From NCBI RefSeq assembly GCF_003598715.1, contig NZ_QZFU01000036.1:62001-126000 (forward strand): a DNA stretch of 64,000 bases, read 5' to 3'. A model generated the notes under the pieces. The model saw only the letters and a list, made by a program, of their open reading frames with translations. It was not told the origin of the DNA and did not search any database. Below are positions 51,001 through 59,105 of the stretch, piece by piece. The DNA is from Nocardia panacis (GTDB lineage Bacteria > Actinomycetota > Actinomycetes > Mycobacteriales > Mycobacteriaceae). How positions within the stretch are numbered: position 1 is the stretch's first letter; each line of letters starts with the position of its first letter. A program made the position numbers and the translations under genes.

Positions 51001-53533
51001 CGGCCGGTTGCGGGCGGGCGAGCGGGTGCTGGTGCACGCGGCCGCCGGCGGTGTCGGCCTCGCCGCCGTGCACATCGCGCACCTGTTCGGCGCGACGGTG
51101 CTCGCGACCGCGGGCAGCACCGAGAAGCGGGACTATCTGCGTTCGCTGGGTGTGGCCGACGTCTTCGACTCGCGGTCGTTGACCTTCGCCGACGAGATCC
51201 GCGCACGCTACGACGGCGTTGACATCGTGCTGAATTCCCTTCAGGGCGAGACCATTCCGAAGAGCCTGGAACTGCTGCGACCGCACGGCCGGTTCGTCGA
51301 GATCGGCAAGAAGGACATCTACGACAACTACAAGCTGGGGCTCAAGCCGTTCGGCAACAACCTCAGCTACGCCGCGGTGGATATCGACCGCATGCTGCTC
51401 GAGGTGCCCGACCGCTGCCGCGAGGCCATGACCGCGGTCCTCGATCGGGTCGGCGCGGGCACCCTGCCGCCGCTGCCGCACACCGGCTTCGGCGCCGCCG
51501 AGGTGGGCGCGGCGTTCCGATACATGGCGGGCGCCAAGCAGATCGGCAAGGTGGTGGTCGAATTCGATGCCGACGCCGAGGTTCTCGTCTACCCGACCGG
51601 CGCCGAGGACGCCGCGCTCGATCCCGAGGGCACCTACCTGATCACCGGCGGCTACACCGGTTTCGGTCTGCGGACCGCGCAGTGGCTGGCCGCCAAGGGC
51701 GCCCGCAGCATCGTGCTGGTGGGACGCCGGGCGCAGATCGACGCCGAGAACGAGCAGCCGATCGCGCTGCTGCGCGCCGCGGGCGTCGAGGTGGTCCTCG
51801 AACGCGCCGACGTCTCGATCGAGGCCGAGGTCCGGGGGCTGCTCGAACGGATCTCGACCCTGCCGCCGCTGCGCGGCATCTACCACGCCGCCATGGTCAT
51901 CGCGGACGGTCCGCTGGCCGCGATGACCGAGACCGAGTTCCTGCGGGCGGTGCAGCCGAAGGTCGACGGGGCCTGGCATCTGCACCACCTCACCCGCGAC
52001 CTCGAGCTGGACGCGTTCGTCATGTACTCCTCGATGAGCTGGAACGTCGGCACCCCCGGCCAGTCGAATTACGCCGCGGCGAACGGCTTCCTGGAGGCGC
52101 TGGCCCTGCACCGCAAGCAGCTCGGGCTGCCCGCGCTGACCGTCAACTGGGGCGCCATCGACGAGGTCGGGTTCGTCGCCCGCAACAAGCTCGACACGCT
52201 GTCCTGGCTGGGGTGGACGCCGATCTCCCCCGGCTACGCACTGGACTTCATCGGGCGCTGCCTGGTCCAGGGGGTGAGCCGGGCCAGTGTCTTCGGTGTC
52301 AACTGGGCGAAGATGAATCAGGTCATGCCGATCGTGCGCAGCTCCCCGCGCCTGGCGCATCTCGCGGCGCACGACGCACCCGGCGCCGCAGCGGGCTTCG
52401 GCACCGAGGGCCTGCGCACCGAACTGTCCGAACTCCCGGCCGAGGAGCGGCTGCCGCGACTGACAACGGCTCTGACGCAACAGATCTCGCGGATCTTCGA
52501 TATGCCCGTCGATCGTCTTCCCCTGGATGTGGGGCTGACCGATCTCGGGATGGACTCGCTGATGGCGGGCCAGATCCGCAATATGCTGGCCAAGCATCTG
52601 GAGATCGATTTCCCGACCATGGGTCTGATGCGCGGTCCGAGCATCGTAGAACTCTCCGGTGAGGTGCTGGCCCAGCTGTCCGGCGAGTCCACCGGCGGCG
52701 CGGCGGCGCCCGCCCCGGTCACCGGTCCCGACCGGTGGATCCGCACCATCGTCGGACGCTCGAATACCGCCAGCCTGCGGGTATTCGCACTGCCCTTCGT
52801 CGGCGGCGGCGCGTCGGTCTTCACTGCGTGGCCCGGCGACCTGCCCGACACCGTCGAAGTGGTGGGCATCCAGTTCCCCGGTCGGGAGGACCGACTCGAC
52901 GACACGCCGGTCGACTCGATGCCCGCGTTCGTCGCGGAACTGGCCGAGGCCATGCTGCCCTACCTCGACCGGACCTTCGTGATCTACGGGCACAGCATGG
53001 GCGGGCTGCTCGCCTACGAGCTCACCAGGTATCTCGAGCAGCACTACAACGAGGTGCCGATGAAACTCGTCATCGCCGGTTGGCCCTCGCCCGCACTGGT
53101 GCGGGACTACGTGCGCGACCTCGAGCACATTCGCGACGGGTTCGATCTGGAAGGGGCCTCCGACAGCCAGGTGCTCGCGGTCCTGCGCGACAACAAGTTG
53201 CTCGATATCCCGGTCGAGGACGAGTCCTCGATCCTGCACTGGCTGCCGTCGATCCGGGCGGACCTGAAGATGCTGGGCGACTACGACTTCGAGAACGGGT
53301 ACACGCTGCGCGCCCCGATCTCGGTGCTGCGCGGCGCCGATGACCCGGTGTTCGAGCCGGACCAGTTGCAGGGCTGGGGCAAGTTGACCAGCGGCGGCTT
53401 CGCGTACACGAGCGTGCCGGGTGGCCACCTGTTCATCCAGAACCCGCACCCGCAGGTGATGACGACGATCGCTCAGGAACTGTCCGCCGAGGACGCCTTC
53501 CCGAGCTTCACCAGTCTGGTGGACGGGCACTGA
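45095..53533 (+). CDS. iterative highly reducing type I polyketide synthase, KS-AT-DH-cMT-ER-KR-ACP-TE
   Basis: About 2812 residues in one module. KS (17-438): Cys190 in DTACSSS, HGTGTPVGDP and KSNVGHLE. AT (about 549-849): Ser642 in GHSIGE; the VAFHS motif suggests malonyl-CoA. DH (about 911-1200): His944 and Asp1108. C-methyltransferase (about 1416-1595): LEIGAGTAG. ER (about 1837-2155): LVHAAAGGVGLAAV. KR (about 2179-2399): Tyr2326 in GQSNYAAAN, with an unusual GGYTGFG nucleotide loop. ACP: Ser2488 in LGMDSLMA. TE: Ser2634 in GHSMGG. One module with full reduction and C-methylation, and a releasing TE, indicates an iterative branched-chain polyketide, as with fungal HR-PKSs. ATG 45095 is the favoured start; 45089 is possible. 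Confidence 0.93.
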   Translation: MNSVLSSSTDSTPIAHEGIAVVGIGCRFPGQVRNVGDFWRLLIEERDAVREVPQDRWDAAAFYDHDAARPGHMRTRTGGYLDDVSSFDAHFFGITPTEAARIDPQQRLFLETTWEALQDAGIVPEQIAGEKVAVYAGVSGHDYGIIQLNPDNRYLIGGHTMTGVTNCIVANRVSYLLDLRGPSMTVDTACSSSLVAIHLAMRSIRSGEATMALVGGVSTLLLPEATIGFSQGTFLSPEGRCQSFSSTGDGYIRSEGSGTIVLKPLSAAIADGDRIYAVLRGSATNQDGRTNGISVPSEDAQAEMIRDACRDAGVVPTDIGYIEAHGTGTPVGDPIEARALGKVLGAGRNGQGPCVVGAVKSNVGHLESAAGMVGIIKACLVVRNGEIPANLHAEQPNPKIDFDELGLRLAQTRQPWPNAGRRLAGVNSFGFGGSNAHVVLEGPPAADERSESVRTAAAADPVLFTLSAKTGEALQAYADTYADFLTDPTHAANLPAVAAAQARTRSHYDRRLAMVCSSTEDLRAALRDFARGAESDGLRGGVKGSGTGRVAFVFSGQGPQWWGMGRELLARNAVFRETVERVDAELRKHADWSVLEELGRDEADSRIGETFIAQPAVFAIQVGLAALWQSWGITPAAVVGHSIGEVAAAYVSGALSFEDAVRVIFHRSRVQQRASGKGKMLAVGLPFHAAEARLAGYRGRVEVAALNGPESTAFAGDPDALEEIRRELEADRIFCRMLQVSVAFHSHHMDPLHDELLASLDGIGSGPAAAPMYSTVTGDVLPAGALDAQYWWRNIREPVRFAPTIGRLIADQHLTFIELGPHPIHSTAIGELLDQRQVTGLAVPSLHRKQSDRRTLLDSLGALYTAGFDPDWTNVFAGGERLSLPFYPWQRETYWLETPKSHGKRFPSGIHPLVGIRTPVADEPDKHVWELTMDTAVFPWLEDHRVQGPIVFPGAGHLDLIVGCLTEVFGPDRYSIENVEFRRPLFTFDDRPAPRVQVVLTPSLHFGVYSLQDGDKDWVLHSSGTVRRGAPDTELPVPFADLDAHCPLEFDPARVFAKFRNNGLMLGPAFRAITKLKYGELRSLGRIDTPESIADEAPRHMIHPALLDACFQSLSIAMGNDPNTEDKHLYIPFDIKRFSFHAKAGRRVFCYGQANILDDPAYCEGDLWLLNEDGSLVAHFEGFKGKSITQPTEDRDALLQWLYEYRWRQAPVRVRTLLPADFVPEDQDLRAAVDPILDEVRAWPLNQAYYAETEAEMNRLCIAYVTEAWHRLGMDFTPGRRVTLDDLARELGMPDKHRDYLARLLELLTRHGITAADGAGWQLLDTPARVDTAAALARLRERHPECEAEYAVLERCGAELAAVLRDEVNPIELIFPEDEFQSVVDLYETSFSFERCNRTVAKVVAECVRALPSERPIRVLEIGAGTAGTTGWILAELPADRAEYVFTDIGQLFLNKAKQRFAEFDFVDYRVLDIEHDIAEQGFDAHYFDIVVAANVLHATENLRATLGNVGELLTSGGVLLVVEETNPPHWVDLTFGMTDGWWRFADRDLRPDYPLLSEAGWQSFLPTAGFEHVQIFSEMTSPEQTGCSVIAARAPQLDLAPHQPRVETAPWVVLADTGGVAEQFLARLGEAAAGSVVVTRGGGFAQLDDRSFEVDPTSNTELRRVLEQVRAGSGTVAGVLHLWNLDFATTELTTELLAQVQSHGAYSVMALARAVDQLEWSVAPRFWVATSGGPLVDRADRVIPSQSPSWGILRVLLSEHSSLRAKILDFDPAADAGARAAQLFDELLHVRTPEEEIAFRGDTRFIDRFEHLSLAEFETSVATPVRGSDGAPFVLNVPADPGIDELRYETQSVAALGPNDIAIAPSATALNFRDIMLTLGVLSEGASTGGFYEKNLGVECAGVVTEVGSQVEGFAPGDPVVAFARGCFGSRVVTEAQQVYPAPGNLSAVEAATLPMAYLTAWYSLVEVGRLRAGERVLVHAAAGGVGLAAVHIAHLFGATVLATAGSTEKRDYLRSLGVADVFDSRSLTFADEIRARYDGVDIVLNSLQGETIPKSLELLRPHGRFVEIGKKDIYDNYKLGLKPFGNNLSYAAVDIDRMLLEVPDRCREAMTAVLDRVGAGTLPPLPHTGFGAAEVGAAFRYMAGAKQIGKVVVEFDADAEVLVYPTGAEDAALDPEGTYLITGGYTGFGLRTAQWLAAKGARSIVLVGRRAQIDAENEQPIALLRAAGVEVVLERADVSIEAEVRGLLERISTLPPLRGIYHAAMVIADGPLAAMTETEFLRAVQPKVDGAWHLHHLTRDLELDAFVMYSSMSWNVGTPGQSNYAAANGFLEALALHRKQLGLPALTVNWGAIDEVGFVARNKLDTLSWLGWTPISPGYALDFIGRCLVQGVSRASVFGVNWAKMNQVMPIVRSSPRLAHLAAHDAPGAAAGFGTEGLRTELSELPAEERLPRLTTALTQQISRIFDMPVDRLPLDVGLTDLGMDSLMAGQIRNMLAKHLEIDFPTMGLMRGPSIVELSGEVLAQLSGESTGGAAAPAPVTGPDRWIRTIVGRSNTASLRVFALPFVGGGASVFTAWPGDLPDTVEVVGIQFPGREDRLDDTPVDSMPAFVAELAEAMLPYLDRTFVIYGHSMGGLLAYELTRYLEQHYNEVPMKLVIAGWPSPALVRDYVRDLEHIRDGFDLEGASDSQVLAVLRDNKLLDIPVEDESSILHWLPSIRADLKMLGDYDFENGYTLRAPISVLRGADDPVFEPDQLQGWGKLTSGGFAYTSVPGGHLFIQNPHPQVMTTIAQELSAEDAFPSFTSLVDGH

Positions 53534-53568
53534 CCCCGCCCGAAGACGACCGAAACGGAGCAGAGACG

Positions 53569-55122
53569 ATGGAACCGGCCAAACGGTACGACGTGGTGAT
53601 CTGTGGTGGCGGCCTGGCGGGGCTGACGCTGTCACGGCAACTGAAGCGGGCCATGCCCGATCTGACGGTGCTGGTGCTCGAACGCAGCGGCGGCGGCATC
53701 CCGGAGGGCGCGCACAAGGTGGGTGAGGCGACCGTCGAGGGCGGTGCGCACTACTTCGGCGAACAGCTCGGCCTCACCGGGTATTTCAATCGGCGACACC
53801 TGCACAAGCTCGGGTTGCGGATGTTCTTCGGCGATTCGCACGGGCCGCTGGAGCTGCGGCCCGAGCTGGGCGCCCGGCGCTTCCCGCGGGTGACGTCGTA
53901 TCAGATCGACCGCGGTCGTTTCGAACAGGATCTGCGCGACCGCGCGGGCGAGCTCGGAATCGAGCTGGTCGAGCAGGCGAAGGTGCTCGATATCGAATTG
54001 TCCGCCGACGCCGACCATCTCGTGAGTTTCGAGGCGGCCGACGGCGAGCGGACGGTCCGTGCCCGGTTCGTCGTCGACGCCTCGGGGCGGCAGCGGCTGC
54101 TGCAACGCAAGCTGGGTCTGAGCGCGCCGAGCCCGCACAGGATCAACTCGGCCTGGTGGCGGTTCCGCGGCGAATACGACGTCGAGCGGATGACCGGCAC
54201 CACCGACCCGACCTGGCGGCCGCCCACCCAGGAACGGCGGTGGTTCTCGACCAATCACCTGATGGGCACCGGCTATTGGGTGTGGATGATCCCGCTGTCG
54301 TCCGGCAACACCAGCATCGGCATCGTCACCGACGAGAACATCCATCCGTTCCGTACCTACGGCACGGAAAAGAAGGCGCGGCAATGGATCGCCGAGCACG
54401 AGCCCGCCCTCGACTCGTTCCTCGAACACGCCGAACCGCTGGACTTCCTGCAGGTGCGCAATGCCGGCTACGCCTCCGAGCAGATCTTCTCCCACGAGCG
54501 GTGGGCGTGCGTCGGTGAGGCCGCGGTCTTCCTGGACGCGTTCTACAGTCCGGGATCGGATTTCATCGCCTACACCAACACCATCACCACCCGGATGATC
54601 GAACTCGACCGCAAGGGGCGGTTGACCCCCGAGGTCGCCCAGAGCTTCAACCGGCTGATGCTCGAGGACCTCTGGCCGAACTATCTGGGGATGTACCAGC
54701 ACAACTACCGCATCTTCGGCAGTGCGCCCGCCATGTTCACCAAGGTGATGTGGGATACGTCGTTCTACTGGGCGCTGCCGTCGCAGTTGCTGTTCCGCAA
54801 CCTGATCGGCAATGAGGACGCGGCCGCCGAATTCCGTCCCATCGCCAAGCGATTCCAGGGCATCCAGTCGCGGATGCAGGCGAATCTGCGCGCCTTCGGC
54901 GCGCAGGCCGCGCAACCCGACAAGTACCTGTTCGTGGAATACAGCAAGGTGCCGATCTGCGCCGAGTTGCACCTGGACCTGCTCACCGAGAAGACGCAGG
55001 ACCGGACCTTCCGCGATATGCGCCGCAATGTCGACCGACTCGAGGCTTGGGCCGATTCGTTCGAGCAGGAGGTCGCCAAGCGGTACGACCTGCCCGACCG
55101 GGAGCCGGTCGCGGCCGAATGA
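53569..55122 (+). CDS. flavin-dependent halogenase-like protein
   Basis: 517 residues. FAD-binding GGGLAG (13-18), HKVGEATVEGG (Lys50 region), and the halogenase signature WVWMIP at 237-242 (WxWxIP). GEAAVFLDAFYSPGSDF corresponds to the GDAA-type FAD loop. The WxWxIP motif is what distinguishes FADH2-dependent halogenases from monooxygenases of the same fold. As it lies 35 bp after the PKS, chlorination or bromination of the carrier-bound or released polyketide is likely, but some relatives are oxygenases. The catalytic Lys cannot be assigned safely. Confidence 0.85.
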   Translation: MEPAKRYDVVICGGGLAGLTLSRQLKRAMPDLTVLVLERSGGGIPEGAHKVGEATVEGGAHYFGEQLGLTGYFNRRHLHKLGLRMFFGDSHGPLELRPELGARRFPRVTSYQIDRGRFEQDLRDRAGELGIELVEQAKVLDIELSADADHLVSFEAADGERTVRARFVVDASGRQRLLQRKLGLSAPSPHRINSAWWRFRGEYDVERMTGTTDPTWRPPTQERRWFSTNHLMGTGYWVWMIPLSSGNTSIGIVTDENIHPFRTYGTEKKARQWIAEHEPALDSFLEHAEPLDFLQVRNAGYASEQIFSHERWACVGEAAVFLDAFYSPGSDFIAYTNTITTRMIELDRKGRLTPEVAQSFNRLMLEDLWPNYLGMYQHNYRIFGSAPAMFTKVMWDTSFYWALPSQLLFRNLIGNEDAAAEFRPIAKRFQGIQSRMQANLRAFGAQAAQPDKYLFVEYSKVPICAELHLDLLTEKTQDRTFRDMRRNVDRLEAWADSFEQEVAKRYDLPDREPVAAE

Positions 55123-55151
55123 GCCGGGGCCACACAGCGAGAGGAGCGAAT

Positions 55152-56069
55152 GTGACACAGTTCGAGAATCGGGTCGCGATCATCACCGGCGGCAGTCGCG
55201 GCATCGGCAAGGCGCTGGCGCTGGCCCTGGCCGAGCGGGGCGCCGATATCGTCATCGGCGCGAAGACGATGGCGGCGGGCGGGCGACTGCCGGGCAGCGT
55301 CGCGGAAACCGTCGCGCAGGTGCAGGAACGGGGCGCCGAGGCCCTGGGCGTGTACTGCGACGTGCGCAACGAGGCGGACCTGAAGAACCTCGTCGACCGG
55401 ACGGTGGAACGTTTCGGCCGGGTGGACATCCTGGTCAACAACGCGGGCGCCATGTGGCTGCAGTCCGTCGAGGCGACGCCCGCCAAGCGCTACGACCTGG
55501 TGATGGGGATCAACGCGCGGGCGCCGTTCCTGCTGGCGCACCACTGCATTCCGCACATGCGTCAGGGCGGCTGGGGCCACATCGTGAACCTCAGCCCGCC
55601 GCTGGAACCCGAGGGCATCCAGCACATGGGCGGCAAAGTTGCCTACATGTCCTCGAAGCTCAACGCGACGCTGCTGACCCTCGGGCTCGGCAAAGAGGTC
55701 GCCGCGGACGGGATCGCCTGCAATACGATCTGGACCCGCACCCTGATCGGGACGCTCGCAACGCAGAATCTGGGCATCGGCGACCCGGCCGACTGGCGGA
55801 CCGAGGATATCGTCGTCGACGCCATCTTGGCTGTGCTGGAACAGGATCCGGCCAAATACACCGGCAATGCCCTGCTCGACGACGATATCCTCGCCCAACT
55901 GAAGGGCGTCGAGGATCTGTCCCGGTACCAGTTCGTGCCCGGCACCGAACCGACCCCGATGACATGGGAGCGCTGGGACCTGATCGCCGAGGTCGCGCAG
56001 CAGATGTACTTCGCCGCCATGGCCTCGGCCGACAAGGCGAGAACCGCACCGCGGCCGGAAGGCGCCTAG
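55152..56069 (+). CDS. short-chain dehydrogenase/reductase, HSDL2-like
   Basis: 305 residues from GTG 55152 (GAGAGGAG site). TGGSRGIG cofactor loop, NNAG, catalytic Ser in HIVNLSPPL and YMSSK (YxxxK). The SPP block and the NTIWPRTLI-like region (CNTIWTRTLIGTLATQNLG) mark the HSDL2-type subgroup. It probably oxidises or reduces a hydroxyl or keto group of the polyketide product. Confidence 0.88.
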   Translation: MTQFENRVAIITGGSRGIGKALALALAERGADIVIGAKTMAAGGRLPGSVAETVAQVQERGAEALGVYCDVRNEADLKNLVDRTVERFGRVDILVNNAGAMWLQSVEATPAKRYDLVMGINARAPFLLAHHCIPHMRQGGWGHIVNLSPPLEPEGIQHMGGKVAYMSSKLNATLLTLGLGKEVAADGIACNTIWTRTLIGTLATQNLGIGDPADWRTEDIVVDAILAVLEQDPAKYTGNALLDDDILAQLKGVEDLSRYQFVPGTEPTPMTWERWDLIAEVAQQMYFAAMASADKARTAPRPEGA

Positions 56070-56070
56070 C

Positions 56071-57843
56071 GTGCCGTCCTCGCGCATCGGGTCCTACGGC
56101 CTGCTGGTCCGGGGCCTGCTCGAAGGCGCGGGTTCGCACCGGACGTTGGCGCTCGAACTCGAGCGCCGCGCCCGGACCCAGCCCGCGCACCCGTTCCTGT
56201 TGTTCGGCGATCGACGCTACGACTACGCGGACGCCAATCGCATGGTCAATCGCACCGCCCACGCGTATCGGGCCGCGGGCTTGGTCAAGGGCGACGTGGT
56301 GGCGCTGCTGATGGCCAACCGGCCCGAGTTCCTGTGGCACTACCTGGCCGCGGGAAAGCTGGGTGTCGTTGTGGCACTGGTCAATACGCAGACCCGCGGG
56401 GACGGTTTGGTGCACGCGCTCACGGCCTGCGGGGCACGTTGGGTGGTGGCGGGTTCGGAGTGTCTGGCCGCGCTGCGCGACATCGGCGACCGGCTGCCGG
56501 ACGAATCGGCGCCGCGACTGCTGGTCGACCGCGACCCGGACGGACCCGACGTCGACACCGCCGATCTGACAGTGTTCTCCCCCGCCGAGACGGTCACCGA
56601 TCCGCCCGGCACCGGCGCGCATCGCCTCGGCGACACCGGCGCGTACATCTTCACCAGCGGAACCACCGGACTCCCCAAGGCCGCCGTCGTCAGCTATCAG
56701 CGGCTGACCACCGTCGGCCGGGTGCTCGGCGCCCTGGCGTGGCGATTCGAACCCGACGACGTGGTGTACAACTGTCTGCCGCTGTTCCACACCCACGCCC
56801 TGGCGATTCCGCTGGCCAGCGTGCTCACGCACGGCGCCACGCTGGCGCTCGGCCGTCGGTTCTCCGCGGGCGGGTTCTGGCGCGACATCCACCGTTTCGA
56901 GGCAACCGGTTTCAACTACATCGGGGAGATGTGCCGGTACCTGGTGAACACCCCGCCCGGCGAATTCGAGGGCGGGCATCGGGTGCGGGTCGTCGTCGGT
57001 CAGGGACTGCGGCCCGACGCCTGGACGACCCTGCGGGACCGGTTCGCGATACCGCGGATCGTCGAGATGTACGCCTCGACCGAGGGCAATATCGCCACGC
57101 TCAACCTGTCCGGCACCGTCGGCTCGGTCGGCAAGCTGCGACTCGGCGGCAAACTGGCGAAATGGGATTTCGAGCAGGGTGATTTCGTGCGGGAGAACGG
57201 CCGTCTGGTGCCGTGCGAACCGGGCGATGTCGGCGTCCTGCTCGGCCCGATTCGCAAACGCACCCCGTTCGCGGGCTATCGCGATGCGGATGCCACCCGC
57301 GCCAAGGTGCTCACCGACGCCTTCCGCGACGGGGACGCGCTGTTCGACACCGGCGACGCCTTCCGTCTCGACGAGCACAACAATCTGTTCTTCGTGGACC
57401 GGCTCGGTGACAGCTTCCGATACAAGGGGGAGAACGTCTCGACCACCGAGGTGGAGGAGCAGTTGCTGCGGTGGCCCGGCATCGCCGAGGCGAGCGTGTA
57501 CGGCGTCACGATTCCGGGCCGGGAGGGCCGCGCGGGCATGGCGTCCGTCGTCCTGCCCGACGGGAGCGCCTTCGACGGCGCGGGGCTGGCCGCCCACCTG
57601 GACGCGACCCTGCCGCGCTATGCGCAACCGGTCTTCATCAGGGTACGCTCATCGTTGGAAACCACTGCGACACTGAAGCTTTCGAAGCTGCGGATGCAAA
57701 GCGAGGGTTTCACGCCGCAGGCGGGAGAGATCGTCTACCTCCGCGACGAGTCCGACCGCGACTATCGGGAACTCACGTGGGAACTCTACGAAGGCATTGT
57801 TCGAAGCGAGGAAGGAACCACCCTTGACCGACGCAGCACCTGA
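56071..57843 (+). CDS. FATP/FadD6-type acyl-CoA synthetase
   Basis: 590 residues from GTG 56071, 1 bp after the SDR stop. AMP-binding signature YIFTSGTTGLPKAA (192-205), NCLPLFHTHAL, EMYASTEGN, and GDxFR-type DTGDAFRLDEHNN followed by DRLGDSFRYKGENVST. The C-terminal TLKLSKLRMQSEGF is typical of FATP/very-long-chain acyl-CoA synthetases. It could activate a starter acid for the PKS or the released polyketide. Confidence 0.9.
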   Translation: MPSSRIGSYGLLVRGLLEGAGSHRTLALELERRARTQPAHPFLLFGDRRYDYADANRMVNRTAHAYRAAGLVKGDVVALLMANRPEFLWHYLAAGKLGVVVALVNTQTRGDGLVHALTACGARWVVAGSECLAALRDIGDRLPDESAPRLLVDRDPDGPDVDTADLTVFSPAETVTDPPGTGAHRLGDTGAYIFTSGTTGLPKAAVVSYQRLTTVGRVLGALAWRFEPDDVVYNCLPLFHTHALAIPLASVLTHGATLALGRRFSAGGFWRDIHRFEATGFNYIGEMCRYLVNTPPGEFEGGHRVRVVVGQGLRPDAWTTLRDRFAIPRIVEMYASTEGNIATLNLSGTVGSVGKLRLGGKLAKWDFEQGDFVRENGRLVPCEPGDVGVLLGPIRKRTPFAGYRDADATRAKVLTDAFRDGDALFDTGDAFRLDEHNNLFFVDRLGDSFRYKGENVSTTEVEEQLLRWPGIAEASVYGVTIPGREGRAGMASVVLPDGSAFDGAGLAAHLDATLPRYAQPVFIRVRSSLETTATLKLSKLRMQSEGFTPQAGEIVYLRDESDRDYRELTWELYEGIVRSEEGTTLDRRST

Positions 57844-58312
57844 CACGGTTATCAAAGGGCACGACGAGATCGTCGAGCAGGCGATCGCCGCATTCGACCA
57901 TTTGCCGATCCCACCCGGAATCGAATTGCAACTTCCCCCGGCGTCCACGGTCGCTCTGGGTTTGCGGTACGAAGAATTCGTTCCCGGCCGGTCGCTCTCG
58001 GCGACGGTGGAGATCCCGGCGCAGTACGGCAACGCCATGGGAATTCTCCAGGGCGGATTCCTGGCCGCCATGTTCGATGACCTGATGGCGCCGCTGAGTT
58101 ATATCACCTCGAAGAATCCGACAACGAGTATGGAATTGACCACGCATTTCATGCGGCCCGTATTCGTCGGAGAGCGATTGACCCTGACCGCGACGATCCG
58201 CAAACCCGGACAATCGGTGATCTATATCGCCGCCGAGGCGCACAACGGCAAGAACAAGCTGGTAGCCACGGCCATCTCCGCCCTGCAGGTCATCCAGGTG
58301 CCGAAGTCCTGA
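57824..58312 (+). CDS. hotdog-fold acyl-CoA thioesterase (PaaI-like)
   Basis: 162 residues; the chosen TTG 57824 has a GAGGAAGGA site and overlaps the synthetase gene by 20 bp. YGNAMGILQGGFLAAMFDD is the hotdog helix with the catalytic Asp or Glu region, and MELTTHFMRPVFVGERLTLTATI is conserved. It would hydrolyse a CoA or ACP thioester and is the last gene before the terminator. Confidence 0.82.
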   Translation: MTDAAPDTVIKGHDEIVEQAIAAFDHLPIPPGIELQLPPASTVALGLRYEEFVPGRSLSATVEIPAQYGNAMGILQGGFLAAMFDDLMAPLSYITSKNPTTSMELTTHFMRPVFVGERLTLTATIRKPGQSVIYIAAEAHNGKNKLVATAISALQVIQVPKS

Positions 58313-58331
58313 CCTCCGCCATTCGACAATC

Positions 58332-58382
58332 CGGCCCTGGCACTTCCCGGTGGAAGATCCACTCTGGGAAGTGCCAGGGCCG
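58332..58382. terminator. strong bidirectional terminator between the PKS operon and the LuxR-type gene
   Basis: Perfect 17-bp stem (CGGCCCTGGCACTTCCC at 58332-58348, its complement at 58366-58382) with a 17-nt loop and TTTT shortly downstream, in a convergent intergenic space. Confidence 0.88.
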
Positions 58383-58403
58383 ACTTTTGTGTCGAATCTT
58401 TTC

Positions 58404-59105
58404 TCACGCACCACTGCGCGCGTGCTCGGCACGGACCGCGACGACCGCGGCCTCGATGCGCGATGCCACCTGCAATTTGGTCAGAATTCGACTCACGTGT
58501 TCTTTCACCGTGTCGAGGCTGATGAACAACCGGGCGCCCACCTCCCGGTTCGACAACCCGCCGACTATCAGCAGCAGGATCTCGCGTTCCCGGTCGGTCA
58601 GGCTCGACAACCGCTGCCGCATCTCGAGGTCGGTCGACTTCGTCGGGCGCGACCGGCCGACGAACACCACCGCACCCGAGGTGACCAGCCGCAGCGACTG
58701 CAATACCGCCGGTATGCCGCATTCGGCGGCCAACACCACATCCGCGAATTCGAGCTGCGAGCGCTCCGCGTGCCGCTGCACCAGCAGCACCACCGACGGC
58801 GGATAATCCAGCGCGCGCAGATGCTGCGCCAAGGATCCCAGGCCCGGCACCGGCGCGACCGAGGCATCCAGCAGCACCACATCCGGGCACCACCGCCGCG
58901 TCTTCTCCGCCACCTCGCGAATCCCGGAGGTGCCCGCCAGCGTCAACTCCTGGCTACCGGCGAGCGCCCGCTCGAAATCGTCCCGCAGAAATGGCGAATC
59001 CGAGGCGATCAGTACGGTGCGCTCGCGCGTCCGCATCGGCAGGCAGGTCCGGCCGAGCCCGCCGTGCCGGTTCGCCAGTCGCCGTGAATCGAAGGAATCA
59101 TTCAT
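58404..59105 (-). CDS. NarL/LuxR-type response regulator, candidate activator of the polyketide cluster
   Basis: 233 residues. Receiver-like domain with Asp36 and the phospho-acceptor position Asp80 (DVVLLDASVAP), then LuxR HTH: LTDREREILLLIVGGLSNRE, followed by VGARLFISLDTVKEHVSRILTKL. ATG 59105 is used; ATG 59036 directly before the receiver is an alternative. No histidine kinase is adjacent. The shared promoter module at the P450, PKS and its own gene suggests that it regulates all three. Confidence 0.88.
   Translation of the reverse strand: MNDSFDSRRLANRHGGLGRTCLPMRTRERTVLIASDSPFLRDDFERALAGSQELTLAGTSGIREVAEKTRRWCPDVVLLDASVAPVPGLGSLAQHLRALDYPPSVVLLVQRHAERSQLEFADVVLAAECGIPAVLQSLRLVTSGAVVFVGRSRPTKSTDLEMRQRLSSLTDREREILLLIVGGLSNREVGARLFISLDTVKEHVSRILTKLQVASRIEAAVVAVRAEHARSGA

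Noticed and set aside
47741..53635. Very long open frame on the minus strand opposite the PKS
   Set aside because: It is a shadow of the high-GC3 PKS frame: no domain, very Arg/Gln/His-rich, and the plus strand has complete catalytic motifs throughout.
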